A DNA stretch of 60,000 nt from Owenia fusiformis (taxonomy: Eukaryota > Annelida > Polychaeta > Sabellida > Oweniidae), in contig CAIIXF020000011.1 in the NCBI GenBank assembly GCA_903813345.2, positions 13,997,754 to 14,057,753 on the forward strand, written 5' to 3'. The translations under genes and the position numbers were made by a program. Below, in pieces: positions 57,840 through 60,000 of this stretch; positions within the stretch are counted from its first letter, which is position 1; each line of letters opens with the position of its first letter. Below the pieces are notes generated by a model. It searched no databases. It was not told where the DNA came from and saw only the letters and a list, made by a program, of their open reading frames with translations.

Positions 57840-58400
57840 TCCTCGTTAGAGCCATCAATATTATCCAAAATTGTCATTTCGCTGGTTCACTCCGCAGTCT
57901 TTCGAAAAAAATCAAATTCGTGGTGCCACGAATTTTTATTCGTTATTTATTCACAGATAATCATTTTTTCATCGCGCACTGAATGCCGGAATTACTGCGC
58001 ACTTTATTTTAATTAACTTTGCACAACGCGGCCCCTGTAATTCATTCAGTGCGCGATGAAATCTATCTGACTGGGCCGCGGTGTGTGATATCACTCCCAT
58101 GTTAAAACTCCATTCGATTTTGAATTATGCGCATGTCCCCTATAGCTTTCCGTACATATAATATTGTAAGTCTGTTAAATTTTCGTCATCTACATGTATT
58201 ATTAAAGCTCAATGCGTTAAATTTGATTTTTGAATCACCAAAACAATTGTTTCACTTATGCTAGAGAGGAGATTGAAGAAGACAAGATAAACTTCCTAAT
58301 GGTGTGGAAATATGTGACTAGCTATTTCAAATCATAAAAACGTACATGTAATATTAACAGTCCGCAAAATTATTTTGTCATCTATTACGTAAATTCAATG
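57840..58400. repeat. Right arm of the 3.5-kb inverted repeat
   Basis: Reverse-complement counterpart of 54850-55480: GCAGTCTTTCGAAAAAAATC, TTTGCACAACGCGGCCCC, GGGCCGCGGTGTGTGATATC, CCCATGTTAAAACTCCATTC, TAATGGTGTGG and GTGACTAGCTATTTC occur in the order expected for an inverted copy. The arms enclose the pentamer satellite and MITE copy 3. Confidence 0.7.
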
Positions 58401-58530
58401 CATTATATTATAAACTTTTACACCCCTGAAGGTTTGTTTCTATTCTGGTATGAAGAAGATTAAAGATGACGATTTAAGCTTTCCGATGATGTGTTGTATT
58501 TTGTGGTTGAGATGTACGTAATTATAGGAT

Positions 58531-58665
58531 ATCCTATGATTTTGAGGAATATCATTTTTATCTACGAGGTGATATTGATATCTGCACGAGAGAGCGAAGC
58601 GAACGAGTGCATATATCAATATCACCGAGTAGATTAAAATGATATTCTGAAAAAAATCATAGGAT
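58531..58665. mobile_element. 135-bp foldback MITE
   Basis: ATCCTATGATTTT at 58531 pairs with AAAATCATAGGAT ending 58665. Inside, GAATATCATTTTTATCTACG and GAGGTGATATTGATATCTGCAC pair with their inverses (GTGCATATATCAATATCACC...). The loop holds GAGAGCGAAGCGAACGAG. It is an almost complete hairpin. Confidence 0.75.
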
Positions 58666-58670
58666 GTTCT

Positions 58671-58902
58671 TATTATCCTACACTTACAAGGAGTGTACTA
58701 AATGTATAATATCATTGCAACATGAATTCCATGCCAAATAGAGTCAATTTGGCGGGAAATCAACAAGCGAAGGATATCGTCACGATATCCTCCGCTCGGA
58801 GTATATCGGTACGATATCCTGCGGATATTCATTTTGCCAATAAATATCAAATTTATTTTTTAATGTTATTATACATTTAGTACACTAAGTGTAGGATAAT
58901 AT
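58671..58902. mobile_element. 232-bp MITE with ~35-bp TIRs
   Basis: TTATCCTACACTTA + GTGTACTAAATGTATAATA is present at both ends in inverted orientation, the left copy carrying a 6-bp insertion (CAAGGA). TA flanks both ends, as expected of Tc1/mariner-type targets. The interior has paired palindromes AGGATATCGTCACGATATCC and ATATCGGTACGATATCC. Confidence 0.72.
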
Positions 58903-60000
58903 TGTTTGCCTGCGAAAATATTTAGTCATTGTTAAAGTTCTATGCGTTAAATTTTCTGAGTTTCTAATGTTTCGCAGTAAGTATGATAACAGTGTACATT
59001 CCGAACAAATTGAAAAAAGTTAAATTGTTTTGCAAGATAATCACAGGACGTACAAATTTAGTCTAGCTACATTCCTACCGCTCATAGAACTTGCATGGTC
59101 TTCAATAGAATAACTTTTGTACGACCAAAATAGAGGATACGTTTATTTGACAATACAATCACATCTTCACTTAACTAAAGCCGAGATGAGGATGTCCGAA
59201 AATGCATGACTGGAAAAACGAGGAAAATAATCGGGTTCAAAAAGGAGAGATACTTTTTGCATAAGCAAAATTTACATTCACCGTCATTTTTCCGGGTTTT
59301 GAGATTTTCCGGGCTGATTTTTCTACCATCCGACATCCCCGTCTCACTCTGTTCAAAGGGCCCAATAAGTTTATCTCACACAGGTATTTCATGCATTTTA
59401 ATTACGGAAATGTTTTACGACGTCGTGTTCGGACCCACCTCACATCCACCTTCGCATTCTAGCAATTCGCGAACTCTTCTGACCCTTCTCATTCGGTTTT
59501 AATTTCGAAGTCTGATTATAGCAGGTAAGTGGTAGGCTTACTGATCTAAAGTAGCCATTGTAAAGGATAGGTATCGATATGGAGAACTGAATTCAACAAT
59601 GTTTTTCTCTTAAACCAATCATTGAAAACATTCTGTAAAAACATGGTATTTCCCCTCGTGACTAAGCTATTGCAAGCATGGACTTCTATTATGGTTGAAG
59701 ATTACAGTAGAGTTTCCCATAGGTGGCCATTATAACATTTTACCCTGTATAATCATTATTTCAGCTTATATTCCTCTTGAAACATGTTGGATCTTAAAAA
59801 TATAAAAGTGGACGTCCCCTTTTTGAAGCTTTGAACTGAATTTACACTTTTTAATGCCGAAATTGATAGTTTATCCATATATTGTAAGAAAATAGGTATG
59901 TCGAAGAAGATGTTAAGCCAATTGTTGCCTTGATAGCTCAGAAAAAGTTAAAATTTTCCTATTTTCTCTCTACAAGCCTTATTGCCCCTTTAACGATTAG
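58903..60000. other. AT-rich intergenic DNA
   Basis: No gene is supported; the frame 59206-59502 lacks family features and splice context. At 59566-59625 GATAGGTATCGATATGGAGA and TTTTCTCTTAAACCAATCAT match the dispersed repeat at about 8815-8880. CCGGGTTTT and CCGGGCTG words near 59290 recall 54600-54730. Confidence 0.35.

Noticed and set aside
59206-59502. 98-codon frame near the right end
   Set aside because: No domain, no splice context, and it overlaps dispersed repeat words.
59920-59970. Possible tRNA-like TAGCTCAG word
   Set aside because: TGATAGCTCAGAAAAAG lacks the rest of a cloverleaf: no acceptor stem or T-loop match could be found around it.

Overview
The window looks like nuclear DNA of an animal, most likely a marine invertebrate. 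By eye it is AT-rich. Coding sequence occurs only as short exons bounded by GT-AG splice signals. Most of the rest is short inverted-repeat transposons, foldback elements, minisatellites and old tandem arrays. There is no prokaryotic-style operon, CRISPR array or rRNA, and I saw no tRNA. The phylum cannot be fixed from the sequence alone; repeats of this style (GGCCCGTAGCCAGG-type MITEs, GACGGACAGACGG-type tails) fit echinoderm, hemichordate or mollusc genomes.

Layout. 0-4 kb holds the last two coding exons of a host gene on the + strand (2076-2212 and 3045-3119), with a TTAA-flanked MITE in the intron between them. 4-12 kb is repeat-rich intergenic DNA: a GGCCC/TAGCCAGG MITE, a ~28-bp minisatellite, a decayed fragment resembling a DIRS-type reverse transcriptase/RNase H, two adjacent inverted-repeat elements that each have a second inverted copy 30-40 kb away, and a three-copy ~143-bp tandem repeat.

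12.3-32.5 kb is one large hierarchical structure. A degenerate older repeat field (12.3-15.1 kb) is followed by a recent tandem array (15,141-32,501) of three complete units of 4762, 4684 and 4831 bp plus a 3.08-kb partial fourth. Each unit carries a 19-bp VNTR, and the unit length differences are explained exactly by changes of 19 bp in this VNTR, one 14-bp repeat and one 7-bp indel. On the minus strand each unit also carries regularly arranged exon-like modules with good splice acceptors and GTAAGT/GTAAGG donors. No protein family is recognised in them and most are not open, so they could be a decayed multi-exon gene or a non-coding transcript.

32.5-44 kb consists of older 125-340-bp tandem arrays, two of which were hit by transposons. 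Insertion sites can be read directly: a 1477-bp element with 14-bp TIRs and a 5-bp target duplication, and a 789-bp element inserted without any duplication. Two tandem TTAA-type foldback palindromes follow at 41-42.5 kb. 44-53 kb is a nest of foldback elements. It includes a 1675-bp transposon with 47-bp perfect TIRs and a 6-bp TSD inside another MITE, and fragments of transposon-type genes: a zinc-finger exon, a RecQ-motif-0-like exon and a Crypton-like recombinase N-terminal exon. 53-60 kb has a CCCATTTCGCCCCTT minisatellite, a long inverted repeat enclosing a ~1.46-kb ATTGT/ATTGC satellite, and two small MITEs.

Apart from the host gene tail, nothing here works together as a pathway. The biology of the window is that of tandem-array growth and nested transposition.
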